Assembly: GCF_024138125.1 (NCBI RefSeq)
Contig: NZ_CP099993.1
Span: forward strand, 310,001-374,000
Length of the DNA stretch: 64,000 nt
Source: Halorussus salilacus
GTDB taxonomy: Archaea > Halobacteriota > Halobacteria > Halobacteriales > Haladaptataceae
Direction: 5' to 3'
Position numbers and translations under genes: made by a program. A model generated the notes under the pieces. The model worked only from the letters and a program-made list of their open reading frames with translations, was not told the DNA's origin and did no database searches. Shown in pieces: positions 42,529 through 51,135 of this stretch. The stretch's first letter is position 1. Each line of letters opens with the position of its first letter.

Positions 42529-42834
42529 CTAGTCGTCGGCCTCGGCCGTCTCGCTGATCTTCATCTCGTCGAGCTTGTCGGATATCTCGTCGATCTTGCC
42601 GTCGAGTTCGGAGACGAACTCCTCGGTCCGGTCGGTCGTGATGGCTCCCTGGCTCGACGGCTCGATGAGGTTCTCCTCTTCGAGGACGCGGAGGGAGTAT
42701 CGGACCTTGTGATGGGGATAGCCCGTCTCGTTGGACATCTTCACGATACCGATGGGTTCGCTCTCGATGACCATCTTCAGGACCTGCAGATGGCGTTCCA
42801 ACATATCGACTTCCTTCTCAAGCCTATCTATCAT
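42529..42834 (-). CDS. Winged-helix transcription regulator with coiled-coil ends
   Basis: The 101-residue protein has an N-terminal helix (MIDRLEKEVDMLERHLQVL), a wHTH core (IGIVKMSNETGYPHHKVRYSLRVLEEENLIEPS) and a C-terminal helix (EEFVSELDGKIDEISDKLDEM). The flanking helices suggest dimerisation. It resembles small conserved haloarchaeal regulators. A TTTTAAAAGT box lies about 30 bases before the ATG. It is divergent from purA; a regulatory link is possible but unproven. Confidence 0.78.
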   Translation of the reverse strand: MIDRLEKEVDMLERHLQVLKMVIESEPIGIVKMSNETGYPHHKVRYSLRVLEEENLIEPSSQGAITTDRTEEFVSELDGKIDEISDKLDEMKISETAEADD

Positions 42835-43084
42835 GGCATGTGTTAACTTGTCTTAGAGACTTTTAAAAGTTGCTGTCGACAGGCAGGAACGTCCGGACAG
42901 TGTCCCGGACTTATCGGTGGGAGTAGTTAACAGTTCTGGTCAGTGCCGGGTGCGAATCTCCCGCGGAGTATCCTCGAAGGTGCGGGTTTTGGAGAGCACC
43001 TCCGGGGGTGTATCCGCGAACGTGTACAGCTTCGGTCGACGGACCGTAATCGGTTTAGGGAGCGGGCGGGAATCACTCCGCGTA

Positions 43085-44464
43085 ATGACCGTAACCATCG
43101 TCGGTTCGCAACTCGGCGACGAGGGGAAGGGCGGCATCGTCGACCTCTGGGGCGACGCCGCCGACGTGGTCGCTCGCTATCAGGGCGGGGACAACGCAGG
43201 CCACACCGTCGTCGAGGACGGCACCGAGTACAAGCTATCGCTCGTCCCGAGCGGGGCGGTCCGCGGCAAGGTCGGCGTCCTCGGCAACGGTTGCGTCGTC
43301 AACCCCGCGACGCTGTTCGACGAGATAGACGCCCTCCGCGAGCGCGGTCTCGACCCCGACGTGCGGGTCGCGCGTCGCGCGCACGTCATCCTCCCGTATC
43401 ACCGCGTGCTCGACGGCATCGAGGAGGAGGTCAAGAGCGACTCGGACAGCGAGGTCGGCACGACCGGCCGGGGCATCGGCCCGACCTACGAGGACAAGGC
43501 GGGTCGGCGCGGCCTCCGCGTCGGCGACCTGCTCGACTCCGAGGTCCTGCGCGAGAAGCTCGAATACGTCGTCTCCCAGAAGCGCGCGCTCGTCGAGGAC
43601 GTGTACGGCGTCGCCGTCACCGACCTCGACGACCCCGACGCGTTCGACGTCGAGGCCCTCTTCGAGGAGTACCGCGAGTACGGCCGCAGACTCGCCGACA
43701 ACGACATGACCGTCAACGCGGGCGACTTCCTCGCCGACCGCCTCGACGACGGCCAGGAGGTCATGTTCGAGGGCGCGCAGGGGACCATCATCGACATCGA
43801 CCACGGTAACTACCCCTACGTCACCTCCTCGAACCCGACCGCTGGCGGTGCCGCGACCGGGACCGGACTCTCGCCCGGCGTCGTCGGCAACGGCGAGGTC
43901 GTCGGCATCGTCAAGGCCTACCTCACGCGGGTCGGGAGCGGCCCGATGCCGACCGAACTCGGCGGCGTGGTCGGCGACACCCCCGGCTACGACGAGCAGG
44001 GCGGCGGCGACAACGAGGAACTCGCCACCTACATCCGCGAGGAGGGCGGCGAGTACGGCACCGTCACCGGCCGCCCGCGCCGGGTCGGGTGGCTCGACGT
44101 GCCGATGCTCCGCCACGCCGCGCGCGCGAACGGATTCACGGGGCTCGCGGTCAATCACATCGACGTGCTGGCGGGACTCGACGAGGTGAAGGTCGGCCAC
44201 AGCTACGACCTCGACGGCGAGGAGGTCTTCGCGATGCCCGCCACCACCGAGCGGTGGGCCGACTGCGAACCCAACTTCCGCAGCTTCGACGGCTGGGACG
44301 ACGTGGACTGGTCGGCGGTCGCCGAGGCGGGCTACGACGCCATCCCCGAGAACGCCCGGGCGTACCTCGACTACGTCAGCGACGAACTCGATACGGACAT
44401 CTACGCGGTGGGCGTCGGCCCGGGCCGCGAGGAGTCGGTCGTCGTCGAGAACCCGTTCCGGTAG
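43085..44464 (+). CDS. purA: Adenylosuccinate synthetase
   Basis: The 459-residue protein converts IMP, aspartate and GTP to adenylosuccinate in AMP synthesis. It shows the N-terminal P-loop VGSQLGDEGKGGIVDLW, the IMP-contact GGDNAGHTVV, GTTGRGIGPTYEDKAGRRG and FEGAQGTIIDIDHGNYPYVT. The frame is open upstream to 42917, but the ATG at 43085 puts the P-loop at the usual place and has a GTTTAGG box about 32 bases upstream. Length is slightly above the bacterial 430. Confidence 0.95.
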   Translation: MTVTIVGSQLGDEGKGGIVDLWGDAADVVARYQGGDNAGHTVVEDGTEYKLSLVPSGAVRGKVGVLGNGCVVNPATLFDEIDALRERGLDPDVRVARRAHVILPYHRVLDGIEEEVKSDSDSEVGTTGRGIGPTYEDKAGRRGLRVGDLLDSEVLREKLEYVVSQKRALVEDVYGVAVTDLDDPDAFDVEALFEEYREYGRRLADNDMTVNAGDFLADRLDDGQEVMFEGAQGTIIDIDHGNYPYVTSSNPTAGGAATGTGLSPGVVGNGEVVGIVKAYLTRVGSGPMPTELGGVVGDTPGYDEQGGGDNEELATYIREEGGEYGTVTGRPRRVGWLDVPMLRHAARANGFTGLAVNHIDVLAGLDEVKVGHSYDLDGEEVFAMPATTERWADCEPNFRSFDGWDDVDWSAVAEAGYDAIPENARAYLDYVSDELDTDIYAVGVGPGREESVVVENPFR

Positions 44465-44540
44465 GACCCGCGGATTTCGCCGGAGTTTCCGGCCCATCGA
44501 ACCCGTCACGCTTTTGGCCCGCCCCTCCGCAGTGGTGACC

Positions 44541-44729
44541 ATGAAGCAGTCGCTGATGGACATCATCTGTTGTCCGCTCGACAAGCAGGAACTCGAACTC
44601 GACGCCACCGAGACCGACGACGAGGAGGTCATCTCCGGGACCCTGACCTGCACGGAGTGCGGCGAGACCTACCCCATCGAGGACGGCATCCCGAACCTCC
44701 TGCCGCCGGACATGCGCGAGGAGGCCTGA
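44541..44729 (+). CDS. Trm112-like methyltransferase activator
   Basis: The 62-residue protein matches the Trm112 zinc-binding family. It starts MKQSLMDIICCPLDKQELEL with CCP near the N-terminus, then GTLTCTECGETYPIEDGIPNLLP. Archaeal Trm112 binds and activates several tRNA and protein methyltransferases. The ATG at 44541 is chosen because nine upstream residues of the open frame are not part of the family. Confidence 0.88.
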   Translation: MKQSLMDIICCPLDKQELELDATETDDEEVISGTLTCTECGETYPIEDGIPNLLPPDMREEA

Positions 44730-44765
44730 AGTTTTTTCTACCCTCCGTGGGAGGTACGAGTAGCC

Positions 44766-45341
44766 GTGTCAGAGAGCCTCTCCGTCGACCTGAACGACGA
44801 GCGCCTCCACGACATCCGGACAGCCGCGGCGTTCGAGGCGACGGACTCGTTTCCCATCCTGCTGAAGAACGGCGACGCGCCGGTCCACGTCCACCTCCAC
44901 CTCGACGACGCGCTCTCGGAGGTCGCGTCGATTCCCGCCAACAACCACTTCGTGAACGCCGACACCACCAGACAGGTCGACGTCGAGGTCGCAGAGGGTC
45001 CCCGGCCGGTCGAGGGACGGCTCAAGATCGTCACCGGCCACGGCGCGGAGACCGCGTACGTGGACGTGTCCGTGGTCGAACCCGACGAGAGCGCCGACGC
45101 CGTGGACGTGGACGAGACCCTCCGCGTCCCGGCGCGCGACCCCGACGGTGACCCCGAGGGCCAGGGGTTCGACCTCCCCGACCTCCGACTCGCGGAGAAC
45201 GCGCCCGTCGTCGCGCTCGGCCTGCTCGCGCTGGCGGCCGCGGTCAGTTCGGCGATGCTGGCCGACAGCGCCGTCGTCCTGCTGGGCGCGCTGGCGGTCG
45301 TCGGGAGCCTCGCGACCGCGGGCTACCTCCTCGTGCGGTAG
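44766..45341 (+). CDS. Membrane-anchored conserved haloarchaeal protein
   Basis: The 191-residue protein (GTG start) has a soluble beta-rich part (SFPILLKNGDAPVHVHLHLDDALSEVASI and RLKIVTGHGAETAYVDVSVVEPD), like an Ig-type fold. A C-terminal pair of transmembrane helices follows (about residues 146-165 and 168-188). It would sit tail-anchored in the membrane. I recall a DUF7524 label for such proteins, unverified. It follows trm112 by 36 bases with a T-rich stretch between. Confidence 0.72.
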   Translation: MSESLSVDLNDERLHDIRTAAAFEATDSFPILLKNGDAPVHVHLHLDDALSEVASIPANNHFVNADTTRQVDVEVAEGPRPVEGRLKIVTGHGAETAYVDVSVVEPDESADAVDVDETLRVPARDPDGDPEGQGFDLPDLRLAENAPVVALGLLALAAAVSSAMLADSAVVLLGALAVVGSLATAGYLLVR

Positions 45342-45416
45342 TCTCTCGTTCGGACCCCGTCCACGCACCGCCGGACCACCGCATCGCTTTTGTCACTCGC
45401 CTTCCATCCCCCGCAC

Positions 45417-45923
45417 ATGTCACTCGCCGAGGAAACGCGGGCGGCGGTCCGGCGTCGCCCGTTCCTGCTGGCGGCGCTCCGGGCGGGCGTGGTCAACTAC
45501 ACCGCGGCGGCGCGGTGGTTGGACGAGGCGGTCGAGGGCGACGCCGACTCGGTGGCGACCGCGCTCCGCCGGTTCGCCGGGTCGCTCCCGGCGTACGACG
45601 CCGACTCGCGGGACGCCCGCGTGAGCATGCGCAGCGGCCTCGGAGAAGTCGCCGACGGCGACTTCTCCGAGGCGCTTTTCGAAATCGGCGGGGTCGGCCT
45701 CGTCCCGGATGCGGGGTCGCTCACGGGCGTCCTCGCCGAGGGCGACGTGGACGCCACCGCGCTGACCCACGTCCTCGGACGACTCGACGCCGCGGGCGTC
45801 GAGGTCCGCGTCGCTGGCGTCGCTGGCGACTCGTTGCTCGTCGCGGTCGAGCGCAGGGACGGCCCGAACGCGGTCCGGGCCGTCGAGGACGCGCTCGCGG
45901 CCGTGCCGACCCGAGAGGGGTAG
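45417..45923 (+). CDS. Conserved haloarchaeal protein of unknown function
   Basis: The 168-residue protein starts with a helical region (MSLAEETRAAVRRRPFLLAALRAGVVNYTAAARWLDE) that could bind nucleic acid. An ACT-like C-terminal part follows (LTHVLGRLDAAGVEVRVAGVAGDSLLVAVERRDGPNAVRAVEDAL). I recall a DUF7523 label, unverified. A 17-bp-arm inverted repeat (45637-45673) sits in the loop between the two. The ATG at 45417 is preferred over an upstream in-frame start. Confidence 0.7.
   Translation: MSLAEETRAAVRRRPFLLAALRAGVVNYTAAARWLDEAVEGDADSVATALRRFAGSLPAYDADSRDARVSMRSGLGEVADGDFSEALFEIGGVGLVPDAGSLTGVLAEGDVDATALTHVLGRLDAAGVEVRVAGVAGDSLLVAVERRDGPNAVRAVEDALAAVPTREG
45637..45673. repeat. 17-bp-arm inverted repeat inside a coding sequence
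   Basis: Arms 45637-45653 and 45657-45673 are perfectly complementary with a 3-base spacer; it encodes GLGEVADGDFSEA. Confidence 0.87.
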
Positions 45924-46098
45924 CGGTGTCGTCCCGGTACCCGGTCGGAGCGCCCTCGTTCCGACGACCTTCCCTTTCGACCCCGGCGTACTGACTGCGT
46001 GAGGGCTCCGTAGGGCGGTTCGGTTCCCGGCGCGAAGGCGTCGGCGCGTAGTGTCCCTATCGACGCTTTGAAACGGCCGCTGGGGGTAGAGAGAGGTA

Positions 46099-47547
46099 AT
46101 GACGCTCCATGTGACGAACACCCTCTCGGGCGAGCGCGAGGCGTTCGAACCGCAGGACCCCGATTCGGTGCTCCTCTACTACTGCGGGCTGACGGTGTCG
46201 GACTACGCCCACCTCGGCCACGCCCGGTCGTGGGTCCACGTCGACGTGATGGCCCGCTGGCTCGAACACCTCGGCTACGACGTGCGACACGTCGAGAACT
46301 TCACCGACGTGAACGAGAAGATCGTCGCTCGGACGGGCGAGGACGACCTCGGCGACACCGAGAGCGAGGTCGCTCGCACCTTCATCGGCGAGGTAATCGA
46401 GGACATGCGGTCGCTCAACCTCGCGCGCGCGGAGGTCTACCCCCGCGTGAGCGAGCACGTCCCCGAAATCGTCGACCTCGTCGAGACCCTCGTCGAGAAG
46501 GGCTACGCCTACGAGTCGAACGGGTCGGTCTACTTCGACGTGACCGAGTTCGAGGAGTACGGCAAGCTCTCGAACCAGAACGTCGAGGAGATGGAGGCCC
46601 AAGGCGAGGAGAGCGAGCGCGCGGAGAAGCGCCACCCCGCCGACTTCGCGCTCTGGAAGGCCGGGGAGGCCCACCCCGACGACGCGCCGCCCGGCGGTCA
46701 GACGTGGGACTCGCCGTGGGGCGAGGGCCGTCCCGGCTGGCACATCGAGTGCTCGGCGATGAGCATGACCCACCTCGGCGAGACGCTCGACGTCCACGTC
46801 GGCGGCCAAGACCTCGTGTTCCCCCACCACGAGAACGAGATCGCCCAGAGCGAGGCCGCCACGGGCCAGCGGTTCGCGAAGTACTGGCTCCACGTCAGCC
46901 TGCTGGAGACCGGCGGCGAGAAGATGTCTTCGAGCCTCCAGAACTACTTCACGGTCCGGAACGCGGTCTCGGAGTTCGGCCCGAACGCCGTCCGGATGTT
47001 CCTGCTGTCGACCTCGTACAACAACCGCCAGACCTACAGCGAGGCGACCATCGACGAGGCGGTCGAGCGCTGGGAGCGACTCGAACGCGGTTACGACCGC
47101 GCGGTCGAGACCGTCGACGGCGTCGACGCCCGGACCAAGGTCGAGGACGCCGACCTCCGGGCGGCGGTCGCCGAGACGCGCGAGGCGTTCGCCGAGGCGA
47201 TGGACGACGACTTCAACACCCGCGAGGCCATCACCGCCCTGCTCGAACTCGTCTCGGCGGTCAACAGGCACGTCGACGACCGCGAGGAGTACGACTACCG
47301 GGGGCTCAGGGACGCGGTCGAGGCGTTCGAGGACCTCGGCGAGTGCGTCCTCGGGTTCGCGCTCGCGGGCGACGCCGAGGGCGAGGTCCGCCTGCTCGAC
47401 GAACTGGTCGAGCTCGTGCTCGACGTGCGCGAACGCGAGCGCGAGGCCGGAAACTACGACCGGGCTGACGACCTGCGCGACGACCTCGCGGCGCTCGGCA
47501 TCGAGGTTCAGGACACCGACGAGGGCGCGACCTTCCGCGTCGAGTAG
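46099..47547 (+). CDS. cysS: Cysteinyl-tRNA synthetase
   Basis: The 482-residue class I synthetase charges tRNA(Cys). It shows the zinc ligand Cys29 in [18 protein letters not shown], the HIGH equivalent HLGH at 38-41, further zinc ligands in WHIECSAMS and [16 protein letters not shown], and the KMSKS equivalent [10 protein letters not shown]. The C-terminal DALR-type and anticodon region is complete. It is preceded by a short spacer with no clear TATA box. Confidence 0.95.
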   Translation: MTLHVTNTLSGEREAFEPQDPDSVLLYYCGLTVSDYAHLGHARSWVHVDVMARWLEHLGYDVRHVENFTDVNEKIVARTGEDDLGDTESEVARTFIGEVIEDMRSLNLARAEVYPRVSEHVPEIVDLVETLVEKGYAYESNGSVYFDVTEFEEYGKLSNQNVEEMEAQGEESERAEKRHPADFALWKAGEAHPDDAPPGGQTWDSPWGEGRPGWHIECSAMSMTHLGETLDVHVGGQDLVFPHHENEIAQSEAATGQRFAKYWLHVSLLETGGEKMSSSLQNYFTVRNAVSEFGPNAVRMFLLSTSYNNRQTYSEATIDEAVERWERLERGYDRAVETVDGVDARTKVEDADLRAAVAETREAFAEAMDDDFNTREAITALLELVSAVNRHVDDREEYDYRGLRDAVEAFEDLGECVLGFALAGDAEGEVRLLDELVELVLDVREREREAGNYDRADDLRDDLAALGIEVQDTDEGATFRVE

Positions 47548-47633
47548 CCCCTCCGACGCGGTCGCTCGGGGCGTCCGGCCCGCTCGTTCCCGGTCGCGGG
47601 ATTGATTAGGCCCCCCCGAGAATCGGGGTGCAC

Positions 47634-48272
47634 ATGGCACGCAACGTAGCTGCTGGCGTCGTCCTCGCCGCGCTGGTCGTCCTCGGCGGATGCACCGGCG
47701 TCCTCTCGGGGCCGGTCACGTTCTCGGCGTCCGAGGCGACCGTGAGCGACGAGGCGCTCGAATCGACGGGGTACGAACACAACCGGACCGACAACGTGAC
47801 CGTCGAGCGGGAGTTCTCGGCGGCCGGACAGACCAAGGAGGTCGAGGTCAAAAATCGCGTCTCCGAGTACCACGAGTCGGTCGGTATCGACGGGCTGGCC
47901 GAACAGCCCGTCGCGGTGTTCACCACCTTCGCCAGCCCCAAGGTCGAGGTGCTCGGCAAGTCGTTCAACCCCCTCGGCGAGTACGACAACCGCGAACTCG
48001 CCCAGCAGTTCACCGACCAACTCGACGACGTGGGCGACCTCCGAGAGGTGAGTAGCCGGAAGCTCACGATGCTCGGAACCGAGACGGAGGTGACCAAGTT
48101 CGAGGCGACCGTGACCACCGCGGGCGGCCTCCAGTTCGACGCCTACGTCCACGTCACGAAGGTCGAGCACGGCGACGACCACGTCGCCGCGGTCGGCGCC
48201 TACCCCCAGAAGCTACCCGGCCAGCAGGAGAAGGTCAACGAACTCATCCGCGGCGTCGAACACGACGAGTAG
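47634..48272 (+). CDS. Haloarchaeal lipoprotein (DUF6517-like)
   Basis: The 212-residue protein has a signal with lipobox (VLAALVVLGGC, Cys near residue 20) and a beta-rich extracellular domain (VTFSASEATVSDEALESTGYEH, EVKNRVSEYHESVGIDG, VEVLGKSFNPLGEYDNREL). This arrangement matches what I recall as DUF6517. Function unknown. An upstream GTG at 47628 is an alternative start differing by two residues. Confidence 0.75.
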   Translation: MARNVAAGVVLAALVVLGGCTGVLSGPVTFSASEATVSDEALESTGYEHNRTDNVTVEREFSAAGQTKEVEVKNRVSEYHESVGIDGLAEQPVAVFTTFASPKVEVLGKSFNPLGEYDNRELAQQFTDQLDDVGDLREVSSRKLTMLGTETEVTKFEATVTTAGGLQFDAYVHVTKVEHGDDHVAAVGAYPQKLPGQQEKVNELIRGVEHDE

Positions 48273-48310
48273 CGCCAAACGCTTTTCTCCCCCGCGTCGG
48301 AGATACTGGT

Positions 48311-48475
48311 ATGAACGGCGCGCTCGCCGCCGGAACGGCGCTCACGGCGGTCGGCCTGCTCGGGTACGTCGTCGGCGTCGCCGCGGCGTATCCCGGCCGG
48401 GCGTTCTCGGTGACGGCGGTGCTGGTCGGAGTGACGCTCTTCGCCATCGGCATCGCGGGGGAGGACCGACCGTGA
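48311..48475 (+). CDS. Tiny two-helix membrane protein coupled to corA
   Basis: This 54-residue open frame (MNGALAAGTALTAVGLLGYV, then FSVTAVLVGVTLFAIGIAG) encodes two transmembrane helices. Its stop overlaps the corA GTG start by 4 bases (GTGA), so translation is coupled. Such a partner could stabilise or regulate the magnesium channel; this is inference from context. Confidence 0.7.
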   Translation: MNGALAAGTALTAVGLLGYVVGVAAAYPGRAFSVTAVLVGVTLFAIGIAGEDRP

Positions 48476-49452
48476 CGATCCGCTCCGTCGTGTACACGAC
48501 CGAGGGCGCGACCGTCCACACCGACCTCGAAACCGCCCGCGACGCGCCCGGGACGACGTGGGTCCGGGCGTCCGGCGCGTCGCCCCGGGAACTCGACCGG
48601 GTCGCCGAGACGTTCGGAATCCACTCGCTGTCGGTCGAGGACGTGCGCAACACCGTCCGGCCGAAGACCGAGGAGTTCGACGACCACGCGTTCGTCCTGC
48701 TCAAGACCGCGACCCTCCGCCGGGGCGAGACCACCTTCCGGGAGGAGATCGGGACCGAATCGCTCGGCCTGTTCGTCGGCGAGGACTGGCTGGTGACCCT
48801 CTCGACCGAGGAGGTCGACGCGGTCGAGCGCGTCTGGGGCATGGTCGCCGCCGAGGAGGGGCGCATCCTCCGGCAGGGGCCCGACTTCGCCGCCTACCGC
48901 ATCGCCGACGCCATCGTCGACGAGTACTTCGAGGTGCTGGACGCCATCGAGGACCAGATCGAGGCGGTCGAGGAGAACGTGACCACCGCGACCGACACCG
49001 AGACGCTGGAGACCATCAACAACGTCCGGCGGGAGCTCCTCTCGTTCCGCAAGCTGCTGTGGCCCTCGCGGGAGGCGGTGGGGTACCTCGCCCGCGGCGA
49101 CCCCGAGCAGGTGCGCGAGCAGACCGAGAAGTACTATCGGGACGTGTACGACCACCTCGTCCAGTTGGTCGACCTGACGGAGACGTACCGCGACCTCGCC
49201 AGCGGCGCGCGCGACATCTACCTCAACACGCTGTCGCTTTCGACCAACGAGGTGATGAAGCGCCTGACCGTCGTGGCGACCATCGTCCTGCCGCTCACGT
49301 TCGTCGCTGGCGTCTACGGCATGAACTTCGAGGGAAGCGCGTACAACATGCCCGAACTCGGGTGGGCGTTCGGCTACCCCGCGGTGATGCTCGGAATGCT
49401 CGGGATGACGGTGATTCTGGTGCTGTACTTCCGGGAGTCGGAGTACGTCTGA
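48472..49452 (+). CDS. corA: CorA-type magnesium/cobalt transporter
   Basis: The 326-residue protein has an N-terminal acidic cytoplasmic domain, a long helix region (EYFEVLDAIEDQIEAVEENV) and two C-terminal transmembrane helices. The selectivity motif GMN lies in GVYGMNFEGS, near residue 285. CorA forms pentameric Mg2+ channels. The GTG start overlaps the preceding small gene. A perfect 38-bp palindrome overlaps the stop codon and likely ends the transcript. Confidence 0.92.
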   Translation: MTIRSVVYTTEGATVHTDLETARDAPGTTWVRASGASPRELDRVAETFGIHSLSVEDVRNTVRPKTEEFDDHAFVLLKTATLRRGETTFREEIGTESLGLFVGEDWLVTLSTEEVDAVERVWGMVAAEEGRILRQGPDFAAYRIADAIVDEYFEVLDAIEDQIEAVEENVTTATDTETLETINNVRRELLSFRKLLWPSREAVGYLARGDPEQVREQTEKYYRDVYDHLVQLVDLTETYRDLASGARDIYLNTLSLSTNEVMKRLTVVATIVLPLTFVAGVYGMNFEGSAYNMPELGWAFGYPAVMLGMLGMTVILVLYFRESEYV

Positions 49453-49488
49453 GACCGGTTCCGGACCGCGCGGTCCGGAACCGGTCTC
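49451..49488 (+). terminator. Perfect 38-bp palindrome at the corA stop codon
   Basis: Bases 49451-49469 are the exact reverse complement of 49470-49488, with no spacer, overlapping the last two bases of the corA stop. Terminator role is inferred from position. Confidence 0.75.
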
Positions 49489-49552
49489 AGGGGTCACGAC
49501 TCCGAGGGTTCAAGTAGGAGAAGGCGACCAGTCCTGCCCGGACGCTTCGCGC

Positions 49553-49790
49553 GGTCACGCGAGCGAAAGCGAGTGTGACCTCGGTGGGCGCAGATTTCCC
49601 ACCGGCGTCTCGCCGGACGCAGGACGGCGAGGCTCGGAAGACACGGTTTGTCTTCCGGTGGTCACGGGCAGATAGCTGGCGTCTCGGCCAGCAGTGTCGA
49701 GCAGGCGGGGGTGTCGCCCGCGTCGCGGGCGACGCCCCCGCCCCTACCCCGTGACCGCCAGTCCGACTACCCCGAAAGGGCTGAGCCAAT
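49553..49790 (+). ncRNA. Candidate structured RNA or hairpin cluster
   Basis: The 531-base gap between corA and the DsrE-like gene has no credible gene but many helices. GGTCAC/GTGACC (49553-49558/49575-49580), GGTGGG/CCCACC (49583-49588/49598-49603) and a 9-bp stem (49635-49643/49649-49657) come first. A 12-bp closing stem with one G-U pair (49657-49668/49748-49759) then encloses a 6-bp stem (49675-49680/49687-49692) and an 18-bp stem with one G-U pair (49704-49721/49725-49742). A CCC-GAAA-GGG hairpin (49771-49780) follows. The GNRA loop favours plus-strand RNA. No known RNA family was recognised and no promoter is obvious, so this may be only repeat DNA. Bases 49790-49983 show nothing clear. 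Confidence 0.35.
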
Positions 49791-49983
49791 CCCCGACGAG
49801 CGACGACTGTCACTCGGTCTGAGCGGGCGCGACAGCACCGAGGACCAGCACCGTCTCGGTCGCGGCCGGGCGAGTGATGGGTCTGCAGAGTAGGACCAGC
49901 GGTGCGACTGCACGAACGGTCGAACGGCCTCGACCCGGAGAACGGGCGTGGTCCGGCGGTCGATACGCCAGAAGGTGTATCCG

Positions 49984-50583
49984 CTAGATCAGCAGTTGGA
50001 TGTCGGCCTCGGCCATGTCCTGGACCGCGGTAGCCGCGCCGACGCCCGTGGTGACGCCGTCGTAGAAGTCGTCCTCGTCGTAGTCCATCAGCTCGATGGT
50101 CATCTGGCACGCCTGGAACTCCACGCCCATGTCGAGGGAGGTCTCGATGAGTTCCTCGATGGTCGCGGTGTCGTTGTCGGCGATCTTCTTCTCCATCATC
50201 GAGGTGGTCACTCGGTCCATCCCGGGGAGCGCCCCCACGGCGTTCGGTACCGGCATGTTGGGGTTGCCGACGGAGCTGAGCTTGAGGTTCTTCGAACGCT
50301 CCTCGTGGAGGATGTCGAGTCCCCAGAACGTGTGGAACACCGTCACCTCGTAGCCGAACGCGGCGGCGGTGCTCGCGAGGATGAGCGGCGGGTACGCCAT
50401 GTCGAGCGTCCCCTTGGTCGCGATGATGCTCATCTTCTTCGTTCCGTCTTCGTCGTCGCTCGCGACCGCGGCCAGCTGTTCTTCCAGTTCCTCGACGCGG
50501 GCGGCGAGTTCTTCGCGCGACGGCGCGTCGGCGGACTCGTCGGACAACTCTTCGGCCGACGCGTCGGGTGCGTCCGTACTCAT
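49984..50583 (-). CDS. DsrE/DsrF/DrsH-like sulfur-relay protein
   Basis: The 199-residue protein has an acidic coiled N-terminus (REELAARVEELEEQLAAV) and then a DsrE-type domain. The domain contains MSIIATKGTLDMAYPPLILA, GYEVTVFHTFWGL, VPNAVGALPGM and one cysteine in EFQACQMTIELM, the likely persulfide carrier. DsrE2-like proteins pass sulfane sulfur to or from TusA. It starts 2 bases after the tusA stop and is co-transcribed with it. Confidence 0.87.
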   Translation of the reverse strand: MSTDAPDASAEELSDESADAPSREELAARVEELEEQLAAVASDDEDGTKKMSIIATKGTLDMAYPPLILASTAAAFGYEVTVFHTFWGLDILHEERSKNLKLSSVGNPNMPVPNAVGALPGMDRVTTSMMEKKIADNDTATIEELIETSLDMGVEFQACQMTIELMDYDEDDFYDGVTTGVGAATAVQDMAEADIQLLI

Positions 50584-50585
50584 CG

Positions 50586-50831
50586 TCACTCCGTCTTCCG
50601 CACGTAGTGTTTGTAGACGTCGCCGTCCTCGACCTGGTCGAGGAGTTCGACGCCAGCGGTGCTGGACGCCCAGCCGTCGATGTCGCTCATGCTACCCGAG
50701 TCCGTCGCCAGCACTTCCAGTACCTCGCCCTCACCGAGGTCGTCGATAGCCGACTTCGTCTTGACGACCGGCATGGGACACGATGCGCCTTTCACGTCGA
50801 GCGTCTCCGTGATGTCGAATTCTGCACTCAT
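50586..50831 (-). CDS. tusA: TusA-family sulfur carrier
   Basis: The 81-residue protein has the TusA motif DVKGASCPMPVVKTKSAI with the persulfide-carrying Cys18. TusA shuttles sulfane sulfur between rhodaneses, DsrE-like proteins and sulfur-using enzymes. It is the first gene of the tusA-dsrE unit. The ATG at 50831 is preferred; a TATA-like GTTTTTAACC near 50886-50896 puts the transcription start near 50865, right at the shared operator-like motif. Confidence 0.9.
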   Translation of the reverse strand: MSAEFDITETLDVKGASCPMPVVKTKSAIDDLGEGEVLEVLATDSGSMSDIDGWASSTAGVELLDQVEDGDVYKHYVRKTE

Positions 50832-50863
50832 GTTGAATCTGCCCCGTTGTTCTGTATTGGAGC

Positions 50864-50877
50864 TATCACACAATACC
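50864..50877 (-). promoter_or_regulatory. Operator-like motif, tusA-dsrE unit
   Basis: On the minus strand the bases read GGTATTGTGTGATA, containing the core TATTGTGT shared by five sulfur units. It overlaps the predicted transcription start, a position where a bound regulator would block initiation. Confidence 0.55.
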
Positions 50878-51064
50878 GTTTCCGCGGTTAAAAACGTGCC
50901 GGTTCTTGCACGATTCGAGAACAGCCGCGCGTCCGTTCGGGGTTCACCAAGGCACGGACGCTACCGTAAATAGTCTCTCGTGCACGCGTTCGGACCCCGA
51001 ATCGGCGAACATATCCGAATCACGACCCTGCCGAACTGGTCTCGGGGCGAACACCGGTCCAACC

Positions 51065-51080
51065 TATATTGTGTGGTTAT
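51065..51080 (+). promoter_or_regulatory. Operator-like motif, rhodanese-dioxygenase unit
   Basis: TATATTGTGTGGTTAT contains TATTGTGT at 51067-51074. It lies about 56-70 bases before the ATG at 51136, just upstream of the probable promoter element (AAATCCTTTT, 51094-51103). Confidence 0.55.
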
Positions 51081-51135
51081 CGGATTACTATGCAAATCCT
51101 TTTGTGTGTCCGGCCGGTACGTTGGGATACACACG

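Noticed and set aside
49740-49800. Possible cobalamin riboswitch (GCCAGTCCGACTACC resembles a B12 box)
   Set aside because: The other conserved parts of the aptamer are missing, the match to the box is partial, and no plus-strand gene follows; the next gene is convergent.
49487-50110. 207-codon minus-strand frame after corA
   Set aside because: It crosses the hairpin cluster and the 3' part of the DsrE-like gene in another frame; composition is non-haloarchaeal.
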